Below, in pieces: positions 31,286 through 42,616 of a stretch of DNA of 64,000 nucleotides (positions within the stretch are counted from its first letter, which is position 1; each line of letters starts with the position of its first letter). The stretch is from Porphyra umbilicalis. Lineage: Eukaryota > Rhodophyta > Bangiophyceae > Bangiales > Bangiaceae. The stretch is from NCBI GenBank assembly GCA_002049455.2, contig KV918902.1, positions 62,001 through 126,000 of the forward strand, given 5' to 3'. The notes below the pieces were generated by a model, which was given only the letters and a program-made list of their open reading frames with translations, was not told where the DNA came from and did not search any database. Made by a program: the position numbers and the translations under genes.

Positions 31286-32274
31286 TAGGGTTGTGCATCA
31301 CGCCCCTTTTTGGGTGGCGGGGTGGGCGATGCACGCCTAATCACGCCCTTCTGTACGCCCCCAACATTGGCACGCCCCTCTTCACGCCCCTATTGTAGCC
31401 CCCGTGGTTTGACACTTACTTGATAGGCGATTCAATTTACCCAATATTCGTGCAATTTGGATGGTTCAAAGGACCACAAAAATGCCAGAAAACATGGAAG
31501 AAACAGCTGCATGCGATACACTCTCTTCGCCTCTGCCACTCTGCGTCAACGATGCTTTGCAGCATCACGGGACTTCGGCTCGCCTGGCGTCCACCGGCCG
31601 CCCCACCGGCCGGAGTCCCACCCATCTCACCGCGCACAAAGCCAGAGCAGATGGTCATCAAATCTTTCTCGGTCAGGGCCACGGGGGGGTCCTCGTCGCC
31701 GGGACGACCAACATCCTGTCCAGGGACGCCGGCGCCGACCGTGGCGCATCGGGCGACCGCCTCGTTCAGGAGGCGCGTAGCTCGCCGCCGGCGCCCCCTC
31801 TATCAATGCCGTCGGCGTGGTCGTTGCCGGCGCGCGATGCGTCGCATTCAACGTCCTCATTGGCGCCCGTGTCGAGGAGCCCCTCTGCGTTCTCTCTGGC
31901 TGATGATACCCGGTGGCCGTTGCTGTGCCCACCCCGCACAGATGGCGCCCGCGCCACACCTTGTTTGTGGGCACACGACGGAAAAATGGTCCCCACGCCT
32001 CATAGCGTCGAGCACCTTGTTTGTGGACGCTCGACGGAGCAGTAAGACACCGCGCCATGAAAAAGTAACGAAGGTGGCACGGAACTGCACCGAAAAATAT
32101 TCGGTGGACTGGCGCCCCGAGAGCGCATTTGAAATGCTGTACTTTTTTTGCCAAGCACGCCCCAATCACGCCCCTAAAATTCTGGGCGTTCAAGGCGAGA
32201 CACGCCCAAAACACGTGAAACTGCACGCCCCGGGCGTGCAATTTAGCACGCCCCGGGCGTGTTGCACAACCCTA
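31286..32274. mobile_element. hAT-type transposon 1 (989 bp), non-autonomous
   Basis: Ends TAGGGTTGTGCATCACGCCC and, in reverse complement, TAGGGTTGTGCAACACGCCC differ at one of 20 bases. GCTGTGTG is duplicated outside (31278-31285 and 32275-32282). CACGCCCC boxes recur at least four times inside each end, typical of hAT transposase-binding subterminal repeats. The interior has no transposase. A near-duplicate of about 45 bases (CTTGTTTGTGG-C-C-CGACGGA) occurs around 31958 and 32010. Confidence 0.9.
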
Positions 32275-33234
32275 GCTGTGTGTGATGCTTTCTGCATACG
32301 CTGCCTTGTTTAGCCACGTTAGACACGTGGCTCCAATATTTGCGGAATGCGACATTGGTGGGTCTGCTCTGAGTGCCCATGGAGCGCCTAAATTGCGCCC
32401 AAAAAGAGCGCCCTGGGCGCACTCAACAACCCTACCCCAGACAACTGTTCCTGACGCGACGTCGTGGAGGACTCTCATTCCCGGGGGGCAGCGACAACCC
32501 ATTTTTGGGGCCTGCCCCCCACCCCCGAAGAGGACGGTGGCACCCCATGAATGTTGTGTGCCGCCGGTACGTGATGGCAATGCGAGATGGGCGAGTGATG
32601 CTGGGGCCACGTTTGACGTGAACGGTCAACCTCCATCTGAGTATGGCAGTCGGTACATATTGCACCAGTCGGTACATATTGATTCCATGATCGGATGGAG
32701 CCTGGACGGCACCATCAGGACTGCACGCCGCCCTCGTGGCCCTCGTGCCAGCGCTTCGAGTTCAAATTCAAAGGAGATGCGTAGGGCCTCGGGCCTGCAC
32801 CGAGGACCAAAGGCTCGCGCAGTCTACCAATTGTGTACCTCTTCGGGGTGGGTGAAAGGCCCCTTTTCAGGGTTGAATTGCGCATGTAGCGATGCCACGC
32901 GCTGCCAAGACGAGAGTGTCCGTATTCAATCGTACAACGTGCCACCCAGTGGACACGGCGGATGTTGCAACACCAGACCAACAATCGTCGGCCTGCAGCA
33001 GACGATTCCTGACGCAAGCGTCACGCAGTGCCGGAACTGAACAGAGACGATATCGTTGTCACACTCCCAGAGCGTCTATGCGTGGATGTGTATGACGCGC
33101 TGGCTGGTACTCGTCCTCGCTAATGGATGCCTGCGCAGGCCGCTACGCGCCGGCCTTCGAGGCTCACAGAAGACCGATGACCCAGAACACGAGGAGGACT
33201 TCAAACATGCCTTTGTTCTTACAGTCAAGTTGTA
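32275..33234. other. No recognised gene; orphan hAT-like end
   Basis: At 32415-32434 the sequence GGGCGCACTCAACAACCCTA resembles the right end of a hAT element related to hAT 1, but no partner end or target copy was found. A 16-base direct repeat CAGTCGGTACATATTG occurs at 32646 and 32665. No coding is recognised. Confidence 0.45.
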
Positions 33235-33444
33235 TTCAGCCGAGTCATCGGCTGTACTGGTCACAATGGCCAAAATCGCCTGTGTGCACCCTCACCTGTA
33301 TGATGACTTTCAAAGATTGAGCGCTTCTTTGGATGATTGTTCAGCCGAGTCATCGGCTGTACTGGTCACAATGGCCAGAACCGCCTGTGAGTGCCCTCAC
33401 CTGTATGTCGACTTTCAAAGATTGAGCGCGTCTCTATGGAATTT
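33235..33444. repeat. 105-bp tandem duplication
   Basis: Two units start TTCAGCCGAGTCATCGGCTG at 33235 and 33340. The period is a multiple of three and keeps a frame open, but the observed differences in that frame change the amino acid, so selection on a protein is not supported. Confidence 0.75.
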
Positions 33445-35660
33445 GATGAGTGCTGCGTCAGTGTGACAGTGCTTTCGTTCTTTCTGTGCATGCTGCAGTG
33501 CATTATTGTCGTTCCGCCAAAAAAGAGGTGAGTCTAGGAGTAGCAAAGAGGCGCTTTTCTGCGTTTGATTGGCCCAGACAGCGATCTGCTTGACTCGGGT
33601 CTCTCCAGCTTTTGCGGGGACGACCCTACCAGGGCAATGAAGCATTGGAGGATGGTCCAGCTTTACGGTGTTCCCTCCCCTTGCCCGCCCCCTCCCGTAG
33701 CGGCTCCCGTGATGCGCTCCTCCCTTCTGCGATGCGGCGTCCTACGCCATCCCCCCCCCCTCCCCCCCTGCTCCCATCGTGTCCTAAACCTTAGTGCACC
33801 CTACTCCCCCCCCCCCCCCCCACCGCCGCCCTCCATGGAAGACACGCCACTCGCCGCCCCCAACGCGGCTGCGCTTGCCAGGTGCGACGTGACGACGCCT
33901 TCGGCTGACGCGGCAGCCGCGCGGGTGCCCCCCCCGCAGCGAGGCGGCCAACGGGCGCCCTCCGCGTGGCGGCGAGCGACCCGCGGTGCGGGCGCCGCCG
34001 CCGCCTTCGACGTCGCGTCGTCGACTGGCGCCGCGCTACGGAGCGCCACGGGCGACGGCCGCCGCCGCGGCGCCACTGACACCGGCGGGAAGCGTACCGC
34101 CGTCGGCGCATGCACGGGCGTGACGGCCGCCACGGGCGCGGCCACAGCCGCCGCACGCACCCAGAGAGGGCGGCGCCCGCGCAGTCGTCATTGGCATTGG
34201 CCGCCGCCGTGGCCGACGGCCGGTGGCGGGTCCGCGGCGGTCGCCCGCCGCGGAGGGTGCTCTCGAGGGGCGGGCGGGAGGCGACGCACCGCTGGCGGTG
34301 GGGGGGGGGAGAGGGACGGGGGGCGGGGGCCGCGTGAACCGCACCCGCGTGTCGGCAGTGGTGACGCTTCCCCGTGTTGCGTGGGCCACTGCTGGCACGG
34401 CCGCGCGGGGACGCCGCGGCCACACAGCCGGAAGCGGCCGCTCGAGCTGCCGCCTCGCACCCCAGCGGTTGGGCTCTGGCCGGCATCGGCGCGGCGGATC
34501 AGTGCTGCGGTCGCCCCTCTGTTGGCGAGCTCAAGACGACGCGTCGCGGCATTGCGGCGGTGTGGGGGCCTCCCCATATGACGGGCTGCCCGCGACGGCG
34601 TCGGTGCGCGTCCGTGGGGTGGGGCGGGGGGGGTAGGGTGGGGAGGTGCGGTGGCGCCGCCGCGGCGGCGGTCGGCGGCCCGGCCCGCCCCGTCTGGGTG
34701 GCGGGTGCACGCCTGGCGTCGCGACGGACGGTGGCGGCGGCGGCGGTGGTGGCACGCGGCGGAGGCGGCGGCGGTGACCGTACGCGGCGGTAGCGACGGT
34801 GGCGGCACGCGGCGGTGGTGGTGCCGTCGTCGTTGTCGCCTTGTCCGCAGCGAGGGTGCGTGGCGACTGTGGCGGCGGCGGCGGCCACGGTGGGCAATGA
34901 CGCCCGTGCAGGTGGTAATGCGCCCCCTCTAGCGGCCCGCACACCGCCGCGACGGCAATGAATCTGCGTTGCTGCCATGGCACAGGCGCGCGTCTGGTCG
35001 ATGCTCGTTGGCCCACGCCGCCGTCGCCGCCCGCGCCGCCGTCGGCGTGGGGGTGGCGCGGCCGCCGCGTGCCGCTGGCGACCCTGCGGGCGGGAGGTGA
35101 CCACGCTGCGCGGCGGCATTGCCTCGGAGGTTGTAGGCGGCGGGCGTGTCGCGCGTGTGGTCGTCTTCGCACGCATGGCTGCCGGCGGCAGCAACAGCGT
35201 GGCGCGGCATGGTGGGGAGTAGGGAGACGAGGGAACGGCGGGGGGGGGGGTGGCGCCCGCGCGTGGCAGTGATCAGCAGCTGATGTCGTCCGTAGGGGCC
35301 CGATCGTCGGGTCGGCCGCGTGCCCCGGGCGGGCGGGCGGGCGGGCGGGCGAGCCGCGGTGCCTTTCACTGTTTCTTCCGAGCGAGCGGCGGGCGGTGGG
35401 GGGCCCCCGCGTCGCCCGCCCCGCCGCCTGCCGTCCTTTTCCGTTTTCACCCGCGCGGCCTCTGCGTCGGGGGGAGGGGGGGGGTGTCGCGGGGGGGGGG
35501 GACGGCCCCAGGCGATTGGGCGAGTGGCGACGCCGCCGCCCCGCGTGGCTGGCGGTGCGGCCGCAGCCGGCGGTTGCGGCAGACCGGGAGGGCTGGGGGT
35601 TGTGGCGAGCGAAACGTGCGGGAATGCGCTGGGTTTGTAAGGGACAGTGGCGCTCCTGCA
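33445..35660. other. GC-rich stretch with overlapping open frames, no gene supported
   Basis: Frames of 200-380 codons are open on both strands over the same bases, which at this GC content is expected by chance. Translations are Ala/Arg/Pro/Gly-rich without domains. A possible start is ATG 33835 (MEDTPLAAPNAAALARC). GGCGGC and CCCCC runs dominate. Confidence 0.5.
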
Positions 35661-38600
35661 CGGGATCTTTTGCATCGTTGCTTCTTTACGTTTTTTTTTT
35701 ACACAAATAGATTCCTTTGGTCCAACTTTCTGAGGTGGCACGCGCCGAGGCTGTTCGTTGCGCTTGCGCCCTCTTTAATGAAATGCACTCAAAATACATG
35801 CATCAGGCTTCAAGATTTGATCCGCTTCCGATGACAGCAGCTTCTTGATCTGTGTCAGCACAACCTCGCTGGCACGGCCGTGCCGCACCACCTGTACCGG
35901 TCAAGCATCGTACCGGCAGGCCCTCAAGACGTGGCGTCGAACGATGTCCGCTCCAAGTCCCACCGGTGGCGTGCGCTGCGCCTCCCCACGTTCCGCGGTG
36001 GTGCGGCACTGCACCAATGTAGTGCCTCGCGCGGGGGGATGCGTTTCGGCCGGCCAGCGAGGAGTGTCAAGGCCTCGCTGCATGGTGCTGGACTGACAGG
36101 CAGTCAGTCCTGTTGCTCGGTACGCAACATTGCTTGAGCGACGCTCACTGAGAAGCCACGGGCATTGGGTGCGAGACGGACGACCCGGCCGAATACCCTT
36201 CTGATGGGCGGCCTTCACCACTTTCTCGCCGTTGCGCAACGTTCTGCGATGCATTGAGCGTGCGCGGGCCGCCACAGTCAGAGAAAACCTGAGCCTGTCG
36301 GCGACGCAACACCATTCCGTCCGTAGGGAGTGCCACGCAGCTATGTGCAACTTTTTGAGGGCCCATACCAGCAGAGTTAGCGGTGGCCTCCCCTGGCTCG
36401 GTCCACAGCCTCTCTCTTGTGGGGTCGTGCTCCAGGCAGCCGTTACAATCCAGCAGTAACCCAGCCGAGGTTCTGTCTGAACGAGACAGCCGGCCGCCTG
36501 ACAGCAGGCCTTGCAGCGGCCGGCTTGCGGAGCGCTGACCCGCGACTGCTTGACGGTGTTGGCCCTGTTTGGAAGCCGGGGTGCCACAACCACCGCGGTC
36601 GCTGCGTTTTTTTCCCATCTACGTCTGCCCTCACGCCCCGCTGTACGTGCGGCCAACGAAGAAGCCGCTATGGGTGACCACCGGTGCGGCAAGTGTCTGC
36701 CACTCTGGTCATTCCATGTCCGGGATCGCTCGTGTGCACGATCCGCGGAGCCCCATTCAACCAGTGAGTGACAATGGCCCCGGCATGGCCGTCATGCGGC
36801 GAACGCAGGTGGTCTATCAATTTTCCGCGGCGACGCGCTGCGAAAGTTTGTGTTTGCTCCCTCTCGGGAGCCCACTGTCAAGGGCACAGCCACAGGCTCT
36901 TTGCACGACACTCATGCGTGGGCTCGCTGCGGCCGTTCAACGAGTCCCACGCTGACGCTGTAGCCATGAACGATATCCACCGGTGAACTGGCACAAGTGG
37001 CGAGTGCCACCCCCATGCGCAGTCTTGCGGGCGCGCCGGGGGGCCGCTCGGCAGTCCGTGAGGGGGGCGACTTTCTTGAGCAGATTCCCCGCCCCGTCGC
37101 GATGCCTATCGCGTGCCCCGACGGTGATGGCTTGGACAATCACGGGCCACAGAGGCGGCCAGCAGTCACGGGGCCAGCACTGCTGACGTTTAGTCCCCGC
37201 CTAACGCTCCACAAGGCGCGTACCCCCTGCCGTCAGCCCGAGGATGGCGCGCGTCTCCCATTTGGTTCTGCTGTGGCACCGCCCTCGGTCCCCCCTCACG
37301 TCCTGCTCGATGCGGTCTGATGAAGTCATCCGAGCGGAGATGCGGTACGCCGCGCGTCTCTTGCCGTCACGCGTGGACAGATGACGCCGCGTCGCGCCCC
37401 TCCCCTTTGTTTTTGGATGACAAAGAAGTCCCTCCGGTCACCCGCGCCGTGGCAGTCCCGCAACCAGTACCATGCATGCATGGCGGGGGTATTCCGAAGC
37501 TATTAAAAGGGGGATGATGGGGGAGAGGCGCGACGGTCCCTCTTCCGACAGGTCACGAGTCCAGGCCCTCGCACAAGTGCAGCTCGACGGGCCCCGTGTG
37601 TCACGGCCGCTGGCCACCGTTGTAGGCGGTCGGCTTGCACTGGCCACACGGGTGCGCCACGGATCGCGCTGCGGACGGTACCGCACACGGGTACGCGCCG
37701 CTCCGCTTGCGACTGCCACGCGCACGCATGCACGCAGCCGAGACCAAACCCGTCTGACCTGGACAGCGCCTTGCCCCCATCCAGCCAGTGTAGAAAAATA
37801 TGTGTTGAGGTGCGCGCCGCCGCGGGCAAACATCGACACGAGGGCTGCCTTGCACTGAGGGTGGCGACCAAGACGCGGCGTGCCACGAGCCGTTAGTCTT
37901 CCAGGGGCGTCGTGCCCGCGCCGTCCAGCAGCGGGACACACGACCCTCAACGTGGAGGTGCCACGACCACCCGTCTACCCCGTCTTCCTGACTGGCTGTG
38001 GTCACGCCGGCCCATCGTCCGCGAGCGACGGGTGAGTTTGGTTGCCATAGCCCCCGCGTGCCGCACGTCGTAGTGTGGAGAGAAGTAAGCGAGCGGCAGC
38101 AGCCGCGGCGGCTGACGCAAACCACAGCGTTGTCGTGCCGACGTGGTCGCAGCCGTCCGACGCGCCCGTGGCACCGACCGTGCTGTGAAGGGCGACCGCC
38201 GGGGCGCCCACCGGACCACCCCCAATGCGAGCGGCCGATGCAGCCAAGGCCGCTGGCACATTGGCATTGGCACAAGGACGCCGCCGGCCGAGCACCTCCC
38301 CCCTCGGACGCTACCGCGGACGCGCCCGCGGCCGCGTCAGCCGTGGCGGTGGTGGTAGACGGCGGCGCCGAGGGGTGGGCGGCCGCCGCCGCGGCATCGT
38401 GGCACCGCCTACGTACTAAAGGGGGAGCGTGCCGACCGCCGCTGGGGAAAGAACGGACGACACGCACTCGAGTGACGGCCCTCTGGCGCCCTTGACACCC
38501 GGGCGTCCGTTCCTACCTCGCTCCTTGCAGCCGCTGTTGTCGCTCACCCGCGACCTCACGCCGCCGTTCCTAACGAGGTCCCGAGCGCCGCCCTCTACGT

Positions 38601-38795
38601 CTGCTGCTTGCTGTTCCTGACGGGGGAGAACGTGTCGACGGCAGCGTGTATCCGCGCCGTACGACGGCCGCCGTGGACGAGGGCTACCACTCGGCCAACA
38701 GTGTCATCTACCCTTCTACCACCCTCCTCGCCTGTTGCTCCTTCCACCCGACAAGCAGCTCCTAGCTGACGCAGCCCCCCACCCCCAAGGCCGTC
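35661..38795. other. No gene recognised upstream of the zinc-finger gene
   Basis: Open frames up to about 290 codons exist on the minus strand (35901-36692, 37601-38467), but none shows a known domain or a convincing start. Cys-rich words such as CKACCQAAGC near 36540 could be decayed coding. The last 200 bases probably hold the zinc-finger gene's promoter and leader. Confidence 0.4.
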
Positions 38796-40477
38796 ATGGA
38801 CGCCTTTGCCATGGAGCTGATGCAACAGGTGCCGTCCTTTCTCCCAACCATGCCGTCAACCGCGGCGGCCGTCAAGACCGCCGATCAAGACGCCTACGGG
38901 ACGGCCGACGACCCCTTCTTCACCCTCCCCCCACCGCCGGCGACCGCCGCCGCCGTGGCCGCCGCCGTTGTTGACGCAGCGGCAGCCGAAGCCGGCGGCA
39001 GCACGGGCAGCTCGCCGGCCCTCACCCCCGCCATGTGGGCGCTTCGCGTCTTGGCGCCCCGCCCGACGCCCGTGGCTGTAGCGCGCGCCCCCCCTCTGGA
39101 CGGGTCGAACCCCACGGTCACCGCGGGCCCCGCCACCCCCCTCCCCCCGCCCCACCACCCCAACGGTGACGCACCGTCGACCGACGGCACCCCCCCCCCC
39201 CCCCCCTTCGCCCCCCCCACGCCTTTGCGTGTGGCACCCCCGGCTGCGGGCGCGCCTTTGCCAAGCGCTCCAACCTCACCGCCCACTCGCGGCTGCACAA
39301 CAACAGCCGCCCCTACCCGTGCCCCGTCGGCGGGTGCGGCAAGCGCTTCCGCTGGATGTCCGCCCTCGCCCCCCACACGCGCATGCACGCGCGCGCGGCG
39401 GCGGCGGCGGTGCCGCGGAGCCCCGCGCAACTCGACGCGGACCGCATTTACGCGTGTGGGGTGTGCGGGCGCCGCTTTGCGCGCCGCACGTCCGTCACCA
39501 ACCACGAGCGGAGCCACGGGAACGTGCGGTCGGCGGTGAACCGGCGGCGGCGGCGGGGGGGGAGCCTCCCGGCCTCCCCGGCACCCGTGGGGGGGGCCCG
39601 GTCGGCGGCGGCGCCCCCGGGGAGCGACCCGCCGCCGCCGGCCACGGGCGCCGCCGGCGGGTGGGGGGCCGACGCGCGCACGCTGGTGCCGGCGAGTGGA
39701 GTCGGCGCCGCCGGCGGGGACGCGTGGACGGCGCCCCTGCCGACGCGGGCGTCGCAGCGACGGTGGGCTGACGACACGCCGACGGCGACGGCGGGGGCGG
39801 CGCCGCCCCGGTCGGCGGCGCCGCCGTCGACGTCGTCGCTGCCGCTGCCGTCGCTGCCGCCGCGACCGCTGTCGGCGCCCGTCGCCGCCCGCCCGTACCC
39901 CTACCTGACGCTCCCCGCCGTGGCGGGGGGCGGGTGCGGCGGCGGCGGCCTCGGCGCCTGGGCGCCGGGCTCCCCCGGCTCCTCCACGTCGCCGTGGCGG
40001 CCGACCGAGGGGGGCCTCACGCCGCTCTCCCCCGTCGCCGACGGCCTCGCCGCCCCTTTCCCATACGGCGACGCGGCGCCGCCGCAGACGCCCGTGACGG
40101 TCGTGGCGTCGGCGCCGCTGTCGACGGCGGCGGCCGCGGCGGCGGCGGCGGGGGCGGCGGCGGCGGCCGCCGGGGAAGTGGCCCCCTGGGAGAGCCCCCT
40201 GAGCCCCGCCGCGGCGGCCGCCCCCGCGTCGCCCGGCCGCGCCATGACGCTCGGCGCGGCGGCGGTCGGCGGCGACGCGCCGCCGCCCGCCGCGCCCGCC
40301 GGTGCGGCGGGGCGCGGCGGCGACGCGGCCGCCGCGACGGGCGGCGGGTGGCCGACGGCGGCGGCGGTGGCGGCGGCGGCGGCGGCGGCGGGGGTGGTCG
40401 GGTGGGGGTACGGCCGCCCGGCGGCGGGGGGGGATGGGGTCATGGAGCGCACGCTGCAGGAGCTGTTTGAGTTGTGA
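38796..40477 (+). CDS. C2H2 zinc-finger protein, frame broken at a poly-C run
   Basis: Three TFIIIA-type fingers are encoded at about 39221-39513: CGTPGCGRAFAKRSNLTAHSRLH, split here as C-x4-C, x12, H-x4-H; then CPVGGCGKRFRWMSALAPHTR with its His pair; then CGVCGRRFARRTSVTNHERSH without the last spacing gap. They follow an N terminus from ATG 38796 (MDAFAMELMQQVPSFLP) and precede a long Ala/Pro/Gly-rich C terminus ending MERTLQELFEL. The N terminus and fingers lie in different frames; the switch falls at the 17-C run 39190-39206, so a one-base length error or slippage is likely. With that, the protein is about 560 residues, probably a nuclear DNA- or RNA-binding regulator. It converges on the ChaC gene. 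Confidence 0.8.
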
Positions 40478-40991
40478 GCAGGGAGGGGAGGGGGCGGGGG
40501 GGCGGGACACGGCAGGGGAGGGGGAGTGTGTGTGCAATGGTACGGGGGGGAAGGGTGGCGGCGACGCCATCGAGGGGCGTGGGTGGCGACGGCGGGGCGG
40601 CAAAGCAGCGGAACAAAAAGGCTGCCCGCCTTGCCGCCTGTACCAAACGACCCGTGGCCACCGGCACGGCCGCAGGGGGGGCAGCGTCGCGCACGCGGTC
40701 CGCCGCGGGCCGGTGGCCCCCACCCCGTTGCGCGAGCACCCCGCGCAGTGCGCCCGAGCCGACAACGCCGCCGCTCGCGCCGCCGCCGGACGGCGCCCGC
40801 AGCAGCCACCGTCGCAACGCTGCGCCCGCAGGCACACTGCACGCGGGGCGCGTGCCCGTCGAGGCGGCGCGGCACCCCCCCCCCTCCAAAAAGCGAGGCG
40901 CGACGGACGTGCGCCCCCCCCCCCCCCTTGCCCCACCACCCTCATGCGCTGTCGGCCACTGCCGGTGGTGGTGCTACGACTGCCGACGGCT
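40478..40991. other. Intergenic region between two convergent genes
   Basis: GC-rich with G and C runs. No separate gene is supported; it should contain the 3' ends of both neighbours. Confidence 0.6.
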
Positions 40992-41762
40992 CTACCCGAG
41001 GCGCACCCGCCCCCTCCCCCCCCACCTCCTTCCCCCCCCCGTTCCCCCCCGCGCCGCCCGGCGGCGGCGCAGGTGCGCCACGAGCGCCGCCACGTGGGGG
41101 TCCCCGCCCATGCTCGCGAGCGCCTCGTGGAGGCGCACCAAGTAGACGTCGTTGGGGCCCGACGGCCCGACCGCCGTGTCGATAATCGCCGCAATCGCCG
41201 CATCGTCCCGCTCGGCGGGCGTGCCACCACGGAACATGGGGTTGGCCGCGTCCCCCACATAACAAATGGCGCCCTCCAAGCGCCCCTTCCCCCCCCCGCC
41301 GCCGCCGCCACCGTCACCGCCGCCGTCGTCGCCGCCCGCTGCCGCGTGCACCGTCACGAGCGTGCGGGTGTAGCCGCCCTGCTCCCGCACGTCCACGTCG
41401 GCCATGATGGCCTGCGCGTCCGCGTCGGGCAGCCGAAACGCGCGCCCATACACCCGCCACGAGGGGTCCTCGGCCGCGACGGGCGGCGCGCCCTCCGGTG
41501 GGGACAGCAGCGTAACAACGCGGCCGGGCGCGTCGGGCGTCCCCCGGTGGTCGGTCGACGCTTGGTAAAAGGCGCGGCGGTAGGGCGTGATGTAGCCGTC
41601 TAAGGTGGCGGTGTGGGGGATGGCCGGCCGCCAAATGAGGGAGCCGTACCCAAACAACCACACGGGGGGGGTCACGGGAGGGAGGGTAGGCGGGGGAGAT
41701 CCACCCCCTGCCACTGGGGGGAGGGGGGTACGCGTCGCGTCGGGCGGCGGGCGAGGGGGCAT
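40992..41762 (-). CDS. ChaC-type gamma-glutamylcyclotransferase
   Basis: ChaC enzymes cleave the gamma-glutamyl bond of glutathione in the cytosol, giving 5-oxoproline and Cys-Gly. The hallmark WLFGYGSLIWRP lies at residues 35-46 from ATG 41762, followed by RRAFYQASTDHRGTPDAPGR (62-81). VREQGGY (125-131) holds the expected catalytic Glu (E127). CYVGDAANPMFRGG and GPSGPNDVYLVRLHEAL follow, as in the family. A Gly/Asp-rich loop (about 139-156) and a basic C-terminal tail are extra. An upstream in-frame ATG at 41978 would add 72 residues, but that extension is translated through a 24-G run and is not trusted; a targeting peptide cannot be excluded. The frame is intact. Confidence 0.92.
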   Translation of the reverse strand: MPPRPPPDATRTPLPPVAGGGSPPPTLPPVTPPVWLFGYGSLIWRPAIPHTATLDGYITPYRRAFYQASTDHRGTPDAPGRVVTLLSPPEGAPPVAAEDPSWRVYGRAFRLPDADAQAIMADVDVREQGGYTRTLVTVHAAAGGDDGGGDGGGGGGGGKGRLEGAICYVGDAANPMFRGGTPAERDDAAIAAIIDTAVGPSGPNDVYLVRLHEALASMGGDPHVAALVAHLRRRRAARGGTGGGRRWGGRGRVRLG

Positions 41763-42616
41763 TGCGGCAAAGGCCGGTGGACCCAAACGGCAGAGTCGGG
41801 TACGAGCTAGGGTGGTCGCGCCTTGGAAGAAGCGCCCGGTCGAGCTGCTGGCAGGGGCCACGCGGACGAGATAGGAAATGGCAGAAATTGCTTTCACACA
41901 AAATTGATGTGAGAGCGATGTGAGAGGGGGGGGGGGGGGGGGGGGGGGGCCTCTGGGGGCCCCTTGGGGCAGGGTCAATTAAGCATCATAGACAAATGGT
42001 TTTCGCGATTGTTGGTCCCTCGCGGCGATTCTTGTGCTTGGGAGAATCCTCAGCCTGTGTGGGATTGGGGCCATGCGGCACTCCTGCAATCCGCTGGCGC
42101 CTCCGTCCTCGTTCACTCGTGCGCCCCCGACCATGGCGTGCACCGCGGAGACGCTGACGACGGCAACGGCGACGACTTGACGCGCGCGCGCCACCTTCGT
42201 GTACCGACCACGCGCGTGCCTCTCCCCCCCCACTGCTGCGCTGGCTGCTTCTTGAAGGTACTGTATGAGTGACCGTGTGCCGGTGGTGGATCTCATTTGG
42301 GTGCGCGCGCGCGCGGTACCAATGGCATCTCGTCCGTGCGCGCGCGCGCGCGGTACCATTGGCATCTTGTCCGTTACGAGAGGGGGCTCTTGTGTAAAGG
42401 AGATTGGGTCCCGACCTTTGCATTGGCAACAGATGGGCAAGACTTGACTTAGTGGCATGTGGACGTGCGTTGGTGCCTTCGGCATGCTGTGTTATCGTCG
42501 TTGCAGCCATTCTGACTCCTGTTCTCGTGCTTGTTTTTCTTTATCATCTCCGTACCTTGCTTTTCCTGGCTGTTCTGCGTCGTCGTCGCACGTTTTCCTC
42601 CGTAGCCGTCGACGTC
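41763..42616. other. Divergent intergenic region with poly-G and CG repeats
   Basis: A run of 24 G lies at 41926-41949. At 42296-42375 two (GC)n tracts are each followed by GGTACCA-TGGCATCT-GTCCGT, forming an imperfect direct repeat with Z-DNA potential. The region separates the ChaC start from the unknown gene at 42617 and probably holds both promoters. Confidence 0.6.

Noticed and set aside
33056-33466. 136-codon protein with a 35-residue tandem repeat
   Set aside because: The differences compared between the two repeat units change the amino acid in this frame, so it is not under protein constraint.
38894-41317. 807-codon open frame on the minus strand
   Set aside because: It is antisense to the zinc-finger gene and covers part of the ChaC gene in another frame. 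Its Arg/Gly-rich translation has no domain.
40992-41978. Longer ChaC protein starting at 41978
   Set aside because: The extra 72 residues are translated through a 24-G run and look like chance open frame; family similarity begins after ATG 41762.
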